From assembly GCF_036850765.1 (NCBI RefSeq), contig NC_089493.1, forward strand, positions 9,797,632 through 9,861,631: a DNA stretch of 64,000 bases, read 5' to 3'. The position numbers and the translations under genes are program-made. Origin of the DNA: Saccopteryx bilineata (lineage: Eukaryota > Chordata > Mammalia > Chiroptera > Emballonuridae). This document shows positions 1-24,989 of the stretch, one piece after another. Below the pieces are notes generated by a model. That model saw nothing but the letters and a program-made list of their open reading frames with translations. It did not search any database and was not told where the DNA came from. Numbering within the stretch: the stretch's first letter is position 1; the number at the start of each line of letters is the position of its first letter.

Positions 1-268
1 TCCCAGCCCCTCAGACGACTGCAGGCCTCCTGATCTGACTGCCACACTGCTGCAGGGCAGGGGGTTAAAGCAGCGGGCACACCATGTCTCACTTCACAGC
101 TGACGCTGTGCACACTTCCAGTAATGTGGGTTTCTGCCTTGGAAACTGGTTTTTCTTCTTAAGTAGGAGTACATTTGTAGGGATCTTTATTTTTTATTCA
201 AATTTCTCTTACTCTAAGCCTAGCCCTTTTGAAGGATCTGATGAAAACTTATAATAATGTCTTTGCAG
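1..268 (+). other. DICER1: DICER1 intron 20 (partial, 3' end)
   Basis: This is the end of the intron before the first visible exon. It closes with a T-rich stretch and the acceptor tctttgcag at 260-268. I see no coding exon or recognisable repeat in it. Confidence 0.8.
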
Positions 269-13248
<12,980 letters not shown>

Positions 13249-13394
13249 ACCCCTTTTAAATAAAAAAAAACAAGAACAAAAGGCAGAATTAAGGTGGAAA
13301 ATATTTAAATTGAAAGAATGATTTAAAGTTGATACTGAGCAGAACGAATTGAAGGCAGAATTAAAAATTTGTTTGATGACAAGGTAGACTGCAG

Positions 13395-13400
13395 AATAAA
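13395..13400 (+). promoter_or_regulatory. proximal AATAAA in DICER1 3' UTR
   Basis: AATAAA only 147 nt after the stop codon. Use here would remove almost all 3' UTR control sites. No strong GT-rich downstream element is obvious, so use is uncertain. Confidence 0.35.
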
Positions 13401-14630
13401 ACATTTAACATATGTATAAAAATTTTGGAACTAATTGTAGTTTTAGTTTTTTGCGCAAACACAATCTTGTCTTCTTTCCTCACTTCTGCTTTGTTTAAAT
13501 CACAAGAGTGCTTTAATGATGACATTTAGCAAATGTTCAAAATAATTATGGACAGTTTGGGGGGAGGGGGGTTTTGTTTGTTTTTAGTTTAATTTCTGTC
13601 GCCTTTGCTTAGCGTTAGGAGGCCACGGAGCTGAAACCTCGAACAGCCCCTAGGAGGGCAGCAGAGGCCTCGACTGGCCCTCCGCCTGCGCGCTGAGGCC
13701 GGCTCACGTCTGGGAGCCCATCCTGGGGTGCTGCCGCTGGCGAGAGGCAGGGCGGCGTGCTCGTGTCGTCCTCGTTTCTGTGTTCTGTGTGTGAGGCGAC
13801 GTTTCCCGGGCACTGCTGCACTGAGAGCGAGGGACAGGCTCTGGTGGACATCAGCTGACATGTTGGTGAATCAAATTTTAGTTCTTTCATGTCACAAAGT
13901 CTTGCATAAAAAAGGTTCTTGCCTTAAAAGTAACATTCTCATGGATAGTCTTTAATTTCTGATCTTTTTTGGAACAAACTAATTTGACATTCCCTTCGTT
14001 TTATTATGCATAGGTGTTGAGACAGTGTGAGGTACACAACTCAGTAGTGTAGTTATAGCTTAACTTAAAACAAGGTATTAGGATCTCTGTCACGTGTGCA
14101 CAGAAGGCATTTTAAAAAACCAGAATCTGTAGCCTATGGATTTTTTTTAAAAATACCATAATAAAAAAAGATATTTGGCTAAATATCCAGTTTTACATAA
14201 AATAATAATAATAAAACCTCCTGTTCGGTAGTTCCACTGATGGAAATTGTTTGTGGCAAATAATTTTGCCTGTAAGCTGTTTCTCTAACAACATGAGCTT
14301 TAGACATATCACACCTAAGCCGTGCTGCAGGTTTTATAATCCATAGCTCCTCCTTTCAAGCAGCAGAGCCCGCGCCGCCGCCGTCTCTTCGCCCGTTCCC
14401 ACTGTGCTGCTCAGTGTTGCATGACTGTTTCACTCCCAAAGCCGTGCTGGTAATGCCCTCAGAATTCAGCGTTTGTGATCAACTGCCGCAATTTTGATAA
14501 ATCTGTGATTTAGCTCATTAATTTAGATAAACTAGCTCATTATTTCCATCTTTGAAAAGAAAAAAAAAAGACATTTTTAGGCTTTTGCCTAAGTTTCTTT
14601 CATTAGAACTGTAGGCACTCTTCACTTAAA

Positions 14631-14637
14631 TACCTCA
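14631..14637 (+). promoter_or_regulatory. let-7 seed match (7mer-A1) in DICER1 3' UTR
   Basis: TACCTCA matches let-7 positions 2-7 with an A opposite position 1. DICER1 is a known let-7 target, forming a feedback loop. A second TACCTCA is at 16,142-16,148. Confidence 0.5.
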
Positions 14638-16072
14638 GTTCTTCTTTTCTTTGCATGCGTTTTCCCCGTTTGGTGCTATGTTTATGTATTATGCTTGAAA
14701 TGTTAATTTTTTTTTTTGCACTGTACCTATAATACCTCTTAATTTACCTTTATAAAAGCTGTGGGTCGGTCTTGCACGCCCACCACCGTACCAGTAGAGG
14801 TTTGCTGCAGTTCGCCCGTTAATTATGCTTGAAGTTTCAGAAAGCTGAGCAGAGGTGTCGGACGTTTTCCAGCGCATCGTTCTGAACCTGACGCTTCGTG
14901 CAGGCTTGCTGCGTCGTTGTTTTAAATGGCAGCGGGACACTGGACCCCGCTCTGTCTGCCCCGCCCACCCCCAGAGAGAGACCCCTGCAGTGCCGTGCAG
15001 TGCCCGGCCTGTGCCGCGCCCTGGCTGGGGAGGCCGACAGGGGCTGACGCTTCCCCAGCGCTGCTCCTTGTCTCCGGATGAAACTCAAATTGGGATCTAA
15101 ATTAATCACTTGCTTTTTAAGCAAATTAATTTGGGCAGACTTGTTTTTAAAATATTGAATTCTGGTTTGGAACCTTAGATTTCTATTTGTTGTTCTTTTT
15201 TAAAATTTTAACATGAGATCTGGCAAGTTAAAACCAAGCACCTCTTGAATTATGTAACTGTAAACGTGCACCGTGAACAAGGAAGGCTGGGTGTGGTTCC
15301 AGTTGTGAGGGTGATTGTGACGAGGCTGTATCACGAAACTGAGTCATGTATAAACTGCCTGCTGCCCGGAGCGCAGGGTTGCGTTGTGTCTAACGCACTA
15401 AATCCCAGCGTTACGGGGTTCGCGCGTCCTGGCCCCCAACTTGGATTGTTTCACAGTTATAGTCCCATCGGGATAAAAATGCCTCAATATATTTTGTAAC
15501 ATTAAGAAGAATATTTTTTGTTAATATTAAAAAGTTCAGACTTGGATATGATTAGGTTATACATTCTCAGGGGTTCAAATTTCCCACGACCATTAAAAAT
15601 GTTTTATCAACAGCTAACTTCAGCTATTTTTTTTTTCTGCAGGAGAAAATTAGCTGATTTTAATTTGTGGCTCACACTCTGAAGCATTCTATGATCCCCT
15701 GGTCACTATGTTAAAAAATGAAAGCTATGACTTAGACATGAAATGGTTATGAATGCTTTTGTGCTGCTGATTTTGATGCTGTAAAGTTTCCCCAGTTTGG
15801 CTTGCTGGAATGTTTCCCGTCTGTTACTTAAGGAAAGAGTCACTCCGTGTCGCCCGCTTTCCAGCCGTGTGTCATCCCTTTGTCCCTGTGATTGAAATGT
15901 GAGAGCGCGTGTGCTGTGGAAGCCTCCCGTGGGAGGTGCGTGCGGTTGGGAAGCCTGTCTTGACAAGCAGCTACAGAAATGCCGTATGGTGATTGTGTGG
16001 GGGTCAGTCGGCTTGAACCTTCATTGTAGGTGTTGTTAATTTCTGTGTACCATACCTTCCGCAGTCCTGACG

Positions 16073-16079
16073 ATGCTGC
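16073..16079 (+). promoter_or_regulatory. miR-103/107 seed match in DICER1 3' UTR
   Basis: ATGCTGC pairs with positions 2-8 of miR-103/107, microRNAs reported to repress DICER1. One site is visible here on the + strand. Confidence 0.45.
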
Positions 16080-16141
16080 CTTCGGAATAGCTCCCCCTCT
16101 GTTCATGTAGCACAGACAGCATTGCACTTGGTACCATGCTT

Positions 16142-16148
16142 TACCTCA
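16142..16148 (+). promoter_or_regulatory. second let-7 seed match (7mer-A1) in DICER1 3' UTR
   Basis: TACCTCA in the distal UTR, 1.5 kb from the first. Motif match only. Confidence 0.4.
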
Positions 16149-17101
16149 TTTCAAGGAAAATGTGCTTAACCGAGAGGAGAAATGTGGTTTGGCCTCGCTG
16201 CTGTTTTGATTTACCGAATTTGAAAAAGATAATTATAACGCCTGCCATGTGTCATATACTTGCACAACTTAAATAGATCATTTTTGTCTGTGGCATTGTT
16301 ACTGTTTGTGAAAGTATGACAAAGATTTGTTAACTCTTAATTATGTTTTTTAAATGTTTGTTCCTGTTTTCCTTTTTTCCTGTACATTATAGGGTGATTA
16401 AATCTAGAATGACCTCTAACACTCCTGTAATTATCTTTTAAAATACTAATATTTTTATTTTCTTAATAATAGCTTGCCCTCAGAAAGATTCAGATTACCC
16501 TACCTAAATCGCAAGAGACTGGAGGCTCCTTCAGTTCTGCTGGTTCAGTTCATAAATACAGTCATTCACCCGGCCGTCGGCTCTCTCAGCCATTACCTGG
16601 ACTCCGACGGTGGCGGCCGAGAGCAGAGCAGAATCAGAGCCCAGACCTACCGCAGTTCAGGCTTAAGGCCCCGTTGATTTAAAACTTTCTATCTTTCTCC
16701 ATTAGGGAATCTAATTCTTTTACTCAAAACTGTAAACCACCAAACTGAGACCTTGATATTTGTGTTTTTAAACTGCATCAGAAATTATGTTGCTCCCTAA
16801 CCAGTTTGTGTTATCTGTGGAAAAGAAATTCATGTCATGTTTATTACCTATACGGTTATTTTAATTACATTTAAATAGGTATATTTTTTCAACCACTGAT
16901 TGCTTTTTAGGAATTTAATTATTTCCAAATAAATTTCTTTATTTTATATTGTACATGAAAAGTTTTTAAGATATGTTGAAGACCAAGAATATTAAAATGA
17001 TTGTAAAAGTTGTTGGAAACGCCGGTAGCAATCTCTAGGGAATTTGCATTGAGATGATTGTATTTTCCACTAGCAGTGAAAGTGATCTTACGAAACTGAC
17101 T

Positions 17102-17282
17102 TGTAAATATACTTTAATCATTAATTGCTTTTTTTTCTGGTCCATTTTTATTTGGACATCAACCGCAGACAGTTGAATTTTAGAGGTGCATTCATAATTA
17201 TAATTCACTGCGGCAGCAGGCCACATAGCAGAACTGCGAAGGTGAATGGGAAATAGCGTTTCTGGCTTTTCCGCTGTAAATA
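17102..17282 (+). promoter_or_regulatory. pair of Pumilio response elements near the DICER1 mRNA end
   Basis: TGTAAATA occurs at 17,102-17,109 and again at 17,275-17,282. TGTANATA is the Pumilio consensus. Two within 180 nt, close to the poly(A) signal, suggest Pumilio control of stability. Motif evidence only. Confidence 0.45.
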
Positions 17283-17489
17283 GAGGGAAGGAAAAGGACT
17301 AAAATCCAGTAAAACTAACATGTAATCTGATTGACAATAAAATATCTACTGTCACACGCTGCAGCTGATTTGAAGGAACATGATGTAACTTACACCGTAA
17401 ACCTGCGCAGGAGTCTGCAGTCTGCACCTTATGGGTCCCAGTTACCTTTACTGGTCTTTTTTCTAATAATTGTAGCTGAGTAAATCTCC

Positions 17490-17495
17490 AATAAA
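17490..17495 (+). terminator. DICER1: distal poly(A) signal of DICER1
   Basis: AATAAA followed about 17 nt later by a likely cleavage site (ttca) and then a G/T- and T-rich element (gggtgtcctgttatcttttt). This is the best mammalian 3'-end arrangement in the UTR and it fits the expected length. Confidence 0.85.
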
Positions 17496-17512
17496 GTCAT
17501 GGTCTGTTCACT

Positions 17513-18189
17513 GGGTGTCCTGTTATCTTTTTCTTTTCTCAGTTTGTTGGCTCAAGTGGTGATTAACTCAAGTCATTGCAGCAGAAATGATCTTGAAAAT
17601 GTTTCAATTCCATGGTAATATGAATATGTGTATTTTAATATGATGAAATTTTGTTGACCAAATTTTCCTTCAGTTCTACTTAAAGTTATATAGAAACAAT
17701 TGTTTTTCTCTTTTCGAGTTTTAAATAATACCAGTGTGTTTTTCTGAACTTCTGCCACACGGACTGGTGTGTCCCAGGTCCTGGCTTATCTAGGACAGCT
17801 TTGACACGTTCCTCGAGAGAATTTGGGTATTCGGAAATCAAGTGGACAGAAGGTTCAGCTTCCAGGTTGTTAGGCCTCACTTCCAAATTGTTGGAAAAAG
17901 AATTTTACTATATATTTCAAGCTTTGACCCCACCTTCTTGTAACCTCAGTAGACTGAGTGCTCATAGCAATGGCATGGCTGTAGGAACAAGATGGTGAGA
18001 ATAAGTTTTTCAGAACAAGGAAAAAGTTTGAGATTTCCTTTGTAAGAGCTTAAATTAATCCCTTCCTTTCCCTTTCCTTCTCCCTTCTCTAACTAAAGGA
18101 GAGAAAGTATATGATACAAGTCCTAAGGAATTCGGCTAAGCACCATGTGCTGTGTGTGTGTTGGTCTTACTGCCCAGAATCCGCTGGGT
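17513..18189. other. post-DICER1 unique sequence
   Basis: Repeat-poor flanking DNA with a short C/T-rich run at 18,060-18,090. No supportable gene or RNA. Confidence 0.6.
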
Positions 18190-18490
18190 GGTTGAGGCCA
18201 AGCCTCAGCCGCAGCGCCTTCCTGCTGCCACGGCCCGCAGCAGAGTGCGCAGCCCGGCCCTGCGTACCCGTGTGCAGTCGCGATGTGCGTGGAAACGGTC
18301 CCGATGGATGTGCAGTTCTCTGTGCAGCCCCGTAACCGCAGTGCATGCGGAGACGGAACGGCACATGCCGCCCCGGCTGGCCCGGCGGTGAGCTGAGCGG
18401 TGGTCCTGGCGGAGACGCGGGAGCCAGGGTGCCCTCTGGCAGGTGGGCGTGCCAGCCACAGCCCTCCACCCTGCCGCGGAGCCACCTGTG
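18190..18490. other. CpG-rich patch downstream of DICER1
   Basis: About 300 bp with dense CpG and high G+C, between A/T-rich DNA and an L1 fragment. It resembles a small CpG island, but I see no exon or TATA-like element beside it. Confidence 0.5.
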
Positions 18491-18520
18491 GACCACCCTT
18501 CCCGTCCTATCTTTCTCTTT

Positions 18521-19468
18521 GTGGTAAAATTTACATGAAACTTACCATTTCTACCATTTTTAAGTATATAGCAGCATTAAGTCCATTAATACTGTTCTAC
18601 AACCATCACCACCATCCACTTCCAGAACTTTGTCCCAAACTGAAACTCTGTCCGAGTTGAACACTGACTCCATATTCCCCTCTCCCGGCCCTGGCTCCCA
18701 CCCTTCCACTCTCGGTCTCTGAGGTGGGTTCCTCTAGCTCCCTCGTGTATTGGAATCGGACAGTAAGTACATGTCTTCTGGTGTCTGGCCTTGCCGTTTC
18801 ACTTTGCACGTGTCTTCCTGTCCGGGCAGGTTTTGTCATGTCAGCACTGCCTTTTGAAGGCTGAGTAGTATTCCACTGTGTGTCACCTGGTGAGGTTGGG
18901 TGGCTTCCACCGCTGGGCTGTAATGAGCACCACTGCTGTGAACGTTGGTGTACACACATCTGTTTGAATCCTTGCTCTCGGTTCTCTACTGAGTATACCC
19001 AGAAGTGGAATGACCACATCTTCGGGTGGCCATATTTACTATTCTGAGAAGCCACCGTTCAGTTTAACACTAGCTGCACTGTTTTACATTCTCGCCAGCC
19101 ATGTGCAAGGGCTCCAGTTCTTCCATGTGCTCACCAACACTTGCTGTTTTCCTGTTGATAGCTTTGTTTAGTAAAGCTATCCTAATGGGAGTGAGCTGGT
19201 GGTACCTTATTGTGGTTTAGATTTGAATTTCCCTAGTGATCAGTGCTGTTGAGCACTTTTTTTTCATGTGCTTGTTGGCTATTTATATATCTTCAGTGAA
19301 ATATCTATTCTAGTCCTTGGTCCATTTTTGATTGGGTTGTTTGTTATTTTGTTGTTGAGTTTTAGGAGTTCTTTATATATTTTGGAGTAAACTCTTATTA
19401 GCTTTTCTTTCATTCTGTGAGTTACCTTTTTACTCCATTGAAAACTCTTTCTTGAAAATTTGCAAACC
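18521..19468 (-). mobile_element. L1M LINE 3' end, antisense
   Basis: Nearly 950 bp matching, on the opposite strand, the 3' UTR and ORF2 end of old L1M elements. Diagnostic phrases include 'caaccatcaccaccatcca', 'tacccagaagtggaatg' and 'tttaggagttctttatatat'. It is many substitutions from an intact L1 and has no open frame. Confidence 0.85.
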
Positions 19469-19639
19469 ACGTTGGCCTCAAGGATTTCAGATAAGGGCTT
19501 CGGGACCTGGAACAGCTAAGGTTATTGAATGTGCGCTAGGCTCGCCTGACCTCTGCAGAAGTTTTACTCTTTCATGCCGTTTACTTCTCACCACAGTGAT
19601 GGAAACGGCTCCTTTGGAGGCAGGTAAAGCAGAGATGTC

Positions 19640-19900
19640 ACCTGAGAGCTGTGGCCTGTGACTTTGGGCCAGTTCTGTCATCACTCCTAGCTCCCTGTCC
19701 TTATCTGAACAAGGAGCAGCCATTCGGGGCAGTGAGAGTTCATGTCAGACGTGGTGTGTACCCCACACTTCATAAGCCCATGATAAATAGCTGTTACCAT
19801 CACCCCCATTTTACTGATGGGAACAGTAAGGCACAGAGACGTGAAGTAACTTGAGTGAAATCCCAGTCAGGACCGGGCCTCGAACCCACGCCTACCTAAA
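19640..19900 (-). mobile_element. MIR SINE, antisense
   Basis: Contains the MIR core in reverse: 'ccccattttactgatgggaac', then 'gtaaggcacagagacgtgaagtaactt' and 'cgaacccacgcc'. Ends approximate. Confidence 0.75.
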
Positions 19901-19982
19901 GCCAAAGGAATATTTAACGGTTCAGTAATTCTCTAACTTGGGTGGACCTTCAGAGATGGAGGTGAAATTAAAAGGTATGACT

Positions 19983-20378
19983 AGGCCCTGGCCGGTTGGC
20001 TCAGTGGTAGAGCGTCGGCCCGGCGTGCAGAAGTCTTGGGTTTGATTCCCAGCCAGGGCACACAGGAGAAGCACCCATCTGCTTCTCCACCCCTCCCCCT
20101 CTCCTTCCTCTCTGTCTCTCTTCCCCTCCCGCAGCCGAGGCTCCATTGGAGCAAAGATGGCCCTGGCGCTGGGGATGGCTCCTTGGCCTCTGCCCCAGGT
20201 GCTAGAGTGGCTCTGGTCGCAACAGAGCGATGCCCCGGAGGGGCCGAGCATCGCCCCATGGTGGGCAGAGCGTTGCCCCCTGGTGGGCGTGCCGGGTGGA
20301 TCCTGGTCGGGCGCATGCGGGAGTCTGTCTGACTGTCTCTCCCCGTTTCCAGCTTTAGAAAAATACAAAAAAAAAAAA
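19983..20378 (+). mobile_element. tRNA-derived bat-type SINE (VES-like), copy 1
   Basis: The tRNA-like head ggccctggccggttggctcag contains an A box, followed by the B box ggtttgattcc. A long body and a tail of A's come after. It is flanked by the 9-bp target duplication ggtatgact at 19,974-19,982 and 20,379-20,387. Little decay, so fairly young. Confidence 0.88.
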
Positions 20379-20387
20379 GGTATGACT

Positions 20388-22560
20388 GTGTGTGTGGAGT
20401 ACATGTTTTGTATTGAGAAGGAAACTGGATGGTGTCGCATGCCCAGCATCTGCAGCAGCCACGGGGTTGCTGTTTGTTTTGTATGTCACCCTATAGCTCC
20501 TTTTTTTTTTCCCCCAAATGAAATGATTTGGGTTTTTGTTAGCTGGGGTTAGAACCTGCCGTTACCATGCTACCTGACTCACATTAGCCTGAAAAACTAG
20601 GGACGTGCCTTGTGGCCACTGAAGGACTCAGCACGAGGCCGGTCTTGGGAAGGAAAGCCATCGGGTCCCCATTTTCAGTAACGCTGCCCAGTTCAGTGAG
20701 AAGCAAGCATTTACTTGAACCCCTGCTTTTTGTCGCCACCTGCTTTCAGTAAAGCCACTCCTGCTGTACTGTGAGGTGTCATTGTGACTGGACTTAGTGA
20801 GTGGAGCTGGCACTACAGCTCCTAAGTGTGTCACGCATGCACACACACACACATGCACATGGAGGCACAGCCCTACGGCAGAAGCGTGGCCCCTCGCAGC
20901 ATTTTCCCCAGCCAAGAGAAGGGATGTTTTCTGATCTCAGCCCACTCCTGGTTTTCCTCTTGGTTGGAGGAAGCAGGTGGTGGTGGTGGGTGTGAGCATA
21001 ACCGAGAATCTAACTAGGAAGTTGTTAGATGGGGAAAGGTTACCAGAGTGCTGTTTTTACCTTGAAATTTTTTGTCTGACTCTTTTAGGAAATATCTGAT
21101 GAGCCACGTATTGGCCTAAGTGTTCTCTGATTTATATTTTATTTTTTTGCCTTGCTTTGAACATTGCCTTTCATTTGTACGACTTCCCACCCATTCCCAC
21201 TTTTCATTTCAGTGTGAGGAGACTTGAGTGATTTCCAGGGATGTTAAACAGATGTGATATGACAAAAAAAAAAAAATAATATAATAAAGAGGTTCCGTGG
21301 TTATCTATGCTTGGGCAATTATGGGTTATACAAAATCAAAGGGGTGTTTTTACAGGACTTCTCGTGCGCTATTATGCTAAAATGCATCTAGACTCAAAGA
21401 AAGGGCTGCGTTTCCCAAACTGATGAGACCAAAGACGCCTGCACAGTAGGTCTTGGGGTTCCAGCATCCTGTCTTGGGGTCCCAGCATCCTGAGCAACAC
21501 GTGAAGGGCACCTGGGCATAGGGTGAACCACCTCTCTGATGATGCCCAGACTCAGCCTGACTGGTCTGTCAGCCAGCGGGCCCAAGTCACTGTGAAGTTG
21601 ACCAGCTGTCCCTGCGGTTGGTGGCCTGGAAAGGAACCCTAAGGTTTTCTAATTACTGGGTCACTTGCGCTGCCCATTCATGGTTGGTGAGTCTAGGTCC
21701 TGTGGTCCTGGCTCAACCTGGTTTGCAACCAGCAGTCATAAAGTAAAACTTAACTGAAATGTGTGTTTTACGTCCAAATAGGTTGGCGTGCCTGGCCAGG
21801 TGCTGGCCCCTGATCGTCCCGGAGCAGGACACAGTCCAGGAAGTTGCCTCCCTCGGAGGGTTGATGGGCAGTGACTTCCCGATAATCCCGGGTCTGCAGC
21901 TCCTAGCGGGGCCCTTCTGTGAGCTGTCAGCGCTGCCTGAACACTCTGGGCCTCTGGGCAGCTCCCTGACTCGGGTCACACTGCTCTCCTTTGCAGAGGT
22001 ACCTGGGTGCCAAGCCCTCAGGACCCTCCTTCCCATGCCCAGCCCAGCCCCGCCTTCGGCCTGGGTCCCCACCGCAGGCCTGGCCCCTCACAGCACATCT
22101 CATCCTTTTGTCACCATCTCTGCGTGTCCGTGAGCTGCTGGGATGCGAAGGACTGTATCTCAAACACCACGCCATGTTCCGAGTCCCCAGTGCCGCTGGG
22201 CCGTCCTCGCTGTTGTGCGCGATGACTTTAGGAGACAGACGAAGTGCAGGATGGGAGGTGGAGGGGCACCAGCTGAGCAGACAGGAAGATCGCTGCTTTT
22301 TACCATACTCACCAAGGGGAATGGGACCCCGGTCCCTCCTGAATGTTGGGCCACGGTCTCGGATGAAGGATGGGTTTCCTGGTCAGTCTGACACAGTTGC
22401 TACATGTGAAATTGAAGACCCAGTAATGTGGAAGAGCCTGTGCTTGGCCTGAAGATTGGGTTTGAGGGACATTATGGATCTTGTAGCTGATCTTTTCCCT
22501 TTTTGCTTTGACTACTGGGCAACTCGGAGCCAGATTTCTAGCAGACCAAGAGTTCGTCTA
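20388..22560. other. unique intergenic sequence
   Basis: Contains a short CA tract near 20,840-20,860, an A-run at 21,264-21,276 and a tandem pair of 21-bp units at 21,450-21,491. The 153-codon open frame at 21,991-22,452 has no domain I recognise and overlaps others on both strands, so I do not call a gene. Confidence 0.55.
21450..21491 (+). repeat. tandem duplication, 2 x 21 bp
   Basis: Two adjacent copies of gtcttggggtYccagcatcct differing at one base. Confidence 0.85.
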
Positions 22561-23062
22561 TTCACTTAGCTATTTATTAAGCACCTTCTAAGGACAGGCG
22601 CTGGCGGACAGAGCAGTGAATGACATGAAGTTGTTGCCATCCTTCCAGGCAGTTACATCTGAGTGGATCCCAGTGGGGGAGACGGGCCACGTCAGCGTGT
22701 GGTTATTTTCCGGGAATAAAACCCTGTGTTTGTATTGGCTTATTCCCTCACTCTCCATCCTGTCCTGTTACATCATCTGTACAGTCTGTTGTCAGAGACC
22801 CTTTTGGGGATGAGATGGGCTATGACAAACATTGATATTCCTTAGTCCAAATGCATTTCTTAAGCAGCTACTAAATGTTTGACCTAAGTGGACCTAAATG
22901 AGTCCGGGGGTCCCTGAGGTTGCAGATAGCATTCTATCGTCACAGCTCTGAACGTTTGCTGCCCGACCCCAGTGGGCCAGTGTGTTGGGTGGTACGGCCA
23001 CCGCGCACACACCGCTCCCGTGACGATGAGCGAGGTGGCAGCCAGCGCGGCTCTTCACGCAG

Positions 23063-23063
<1 letters not shown>

Positions 23064-23094
<31 letters not shown>
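23064..23094 (+). repeat. 31-base poly(G) run
   Basis: An uninterrupted G31 tract. Such long G runs are rare and unstable in mammalian genomes and are difficult to sequence, so the exact length is doubtful. Confidence 0.85.
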
Positions 23095-23096
<2 letters not shown>

Positions 23097-23689
23097 CGTG
23101 CTCTCGGTTTTCTCCCGTTGGGAGCCAGGCTCGACTGTGGGCAGGCACCGTGAGACACAAGTCGCCGCTGTGGGAAAGTGTGTCTGAGTTCTTTTGAAAG
23201 CCGTAGGGCCACTTTGGGTTTTGTTGGGTGGTTATTTTTGCTTGTGTTTCCCTATTTTGGAATAAAGGGCTGAATCAGTCCTCTTAGCAGGCTAGAATTC
23301 CAACTTGAGGTTATGTTTATAAATAGAACATCTAGGCTTTCCAGAACTAAAACTCACTCAAACCAACTTTGTTGATAAAGGGGAGGTACCGTCAGCTAGT
23401 GGTCTGAGCGTTTCTAGGCATCTGGAATTTCTGAGTGGCAGATGTGCCCCAGGGCCGTTCAATGTTACCCCTCCTCTACCAAGGATGCCAAAGGGAGCCA
23501 GGCCGCTGGGGCCCAGCACGTGCAGCAGAAGGGAGCCACGGTCCACCCCTCCCTGGCCCAGGCCTCCTCGTCTGGGCAGTGAAGGAGTTGGCTTGTGGGA
23601 TCTCCTAGCAGTTGATAATACTCAAAAAAGCCACAGAAATGTAGTGAATGCAGAGGTGATAGAGATTTAAATCATGGCTGGCCGAGACT

Positions 23690-23990
23690 GCACATTCCTA
23701 GAAGCTAAGGTCATGCATGTTCTTGCCCTTTTGCTCAACATGTGTATGCATTCATTCCCAGACGAGACCCAGCGGCCACTGTGGTGTGGCCCCTGGGGTG
23801 CTGTGGAGTCGATAGGAACCGGTATAATGGACAAGTCCATCAGGTTCATGGACGCTTCCAATCCAGTGGGGTGGAGCCGGGGGCTGGAGAGACAGGTATT
23901 AAATAAATCTGATGGTTTTAGGGAATGATACTTGCTAGGAAGACAGTAAGACAGGTCAGTGTAATCAAATGGCAGGTGGGTTGGTGGTGA
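23690..23990. mobile_element. probable ancient interspersed repeat
   Basis: Phrases such as 'caggtattaaataaatctgatgg' and 'atggacgcttccaatccagtgg' resemble the mammal-wide repeat with 'gagcttacattctagtgg'. Family not assigned. Confidence 0.3.
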
Positions 23991-24450
23991 CAGGAAACAT
24001 TTATGGAGTGCCTTGTTCTAACCACTGTTGCTGAACTTCATGCGAGAGTTGGCACTCCTGGCGTTCCCGCTTTAGAGAGGAGTCAAGGTGTGCGGGGATG
24101 CTGAAGACACCCCTGAAAGGGAGGGAGGTGCAGACCCTGCGTTCAGGGCTCACGTTAGGGTGGGGACGATGGTGCACATATCACCAAATACAATAGTTTC
24201 AGCCCGGGGTCTCCTCCCACCAACAGAGGACTGACCAGGGCACAAGATTAAGGGAAGGTTTACCAAAGGGTTGTGAGGTGTGAGTATACATTCTATTCTC
24301 GCTGTAGTAGTTGGTCCGGGGTGGTGTGGACATGTGCATACTCTTCAATAGACCACGTTATTCTTGGGATGATGGGTCCAGGGAGGCCCCTAAGACATGG
24401 CTCATGTTATTTGCCCGTGTCATAAATTCCTGAATGTTTGAGGAATTGTT

Positions 24451-24839
24451 CTAAAATTTATTCTTTATTAAGTTAGAGGCAGGGAGGCAGAGAAACAGAC
24501 TCCTGCATGTGCCCTGACCAGGATCCACCCAGCAAGCCCCCTACAGGGCAATGCTCTGCCCATCTGGGGCTGCTGCTCTGTTACTCAGCAACTGAGCTAT
24601 TCCAGCACCTGAGGAAAGGCCATGGAGCCATCCTCAGTGCCTGAGGCCAACTTGCTCGAACCATTCGAGCCATGGCTGCAGGAGGGAGAGAGAGAGAGAG
24701 AATGGGGAGCAGTGGAGAAGCAGATGAGCACTTCCCCTGTGTGCCCTGACTGGGAATCAAACCTGGGACATCCACATCCCAGGCTGATGCTCTACCACTG
24801 AGCCAACTGGCCAGGGCCTTTTTTTTTTTTTTTTTTTTT
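24451..24839 (-). mobile_element. tRNA-derived SINE (VES-like), copy 2, antisense and older
   Basis: The reverse complement starts ggccctggccagttggctca, followed by a B box and the same body as copy 1, but with more substitutions. A 22-base T run (24,818-24,839) sits next to the head rather than at the tail end, which is unusual. An imperfect flanking repeat of about 10 bp (aggaattgtt and aggaattatt) may be the target duplication. Confidence 0.8.
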
Positions 24840-24989
24840 AGGAATTATTTAAGATAAGCAATCACTATAAATCTTTAAAATTAACTCACGTTTTAACCCA
24901 AATATACAGTTTCAACATGGATAACGACACCCCTGCAAACAGTCTCAGAGCAGGCTGTATTTTTCCGATGTTGTAGTTTTGAGCCTGCA

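Larger units (their letters stand above)
13249..17512 (+). other. DICER1: DICER1 3' UTR, about 4.26 kb
   Basis: Follows the stop codon with no further splice evidence. It is A/T-rich with GC-rich patches near 13,620-13,780 and 14,920-15,060. It ends at the AATAAA at 17,490-17,495, followed by a GT/T-rich downstream element. The length agrees with the roughly 4.2 kb human DICER1 3' UTR. Other AATAAA hexamers at 13,395, 14,160, 14,210, 16,928 and 17,336 could give shorter forms. The 3' end is inferred from signals, not from transcripts. Confidence 0.85.
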
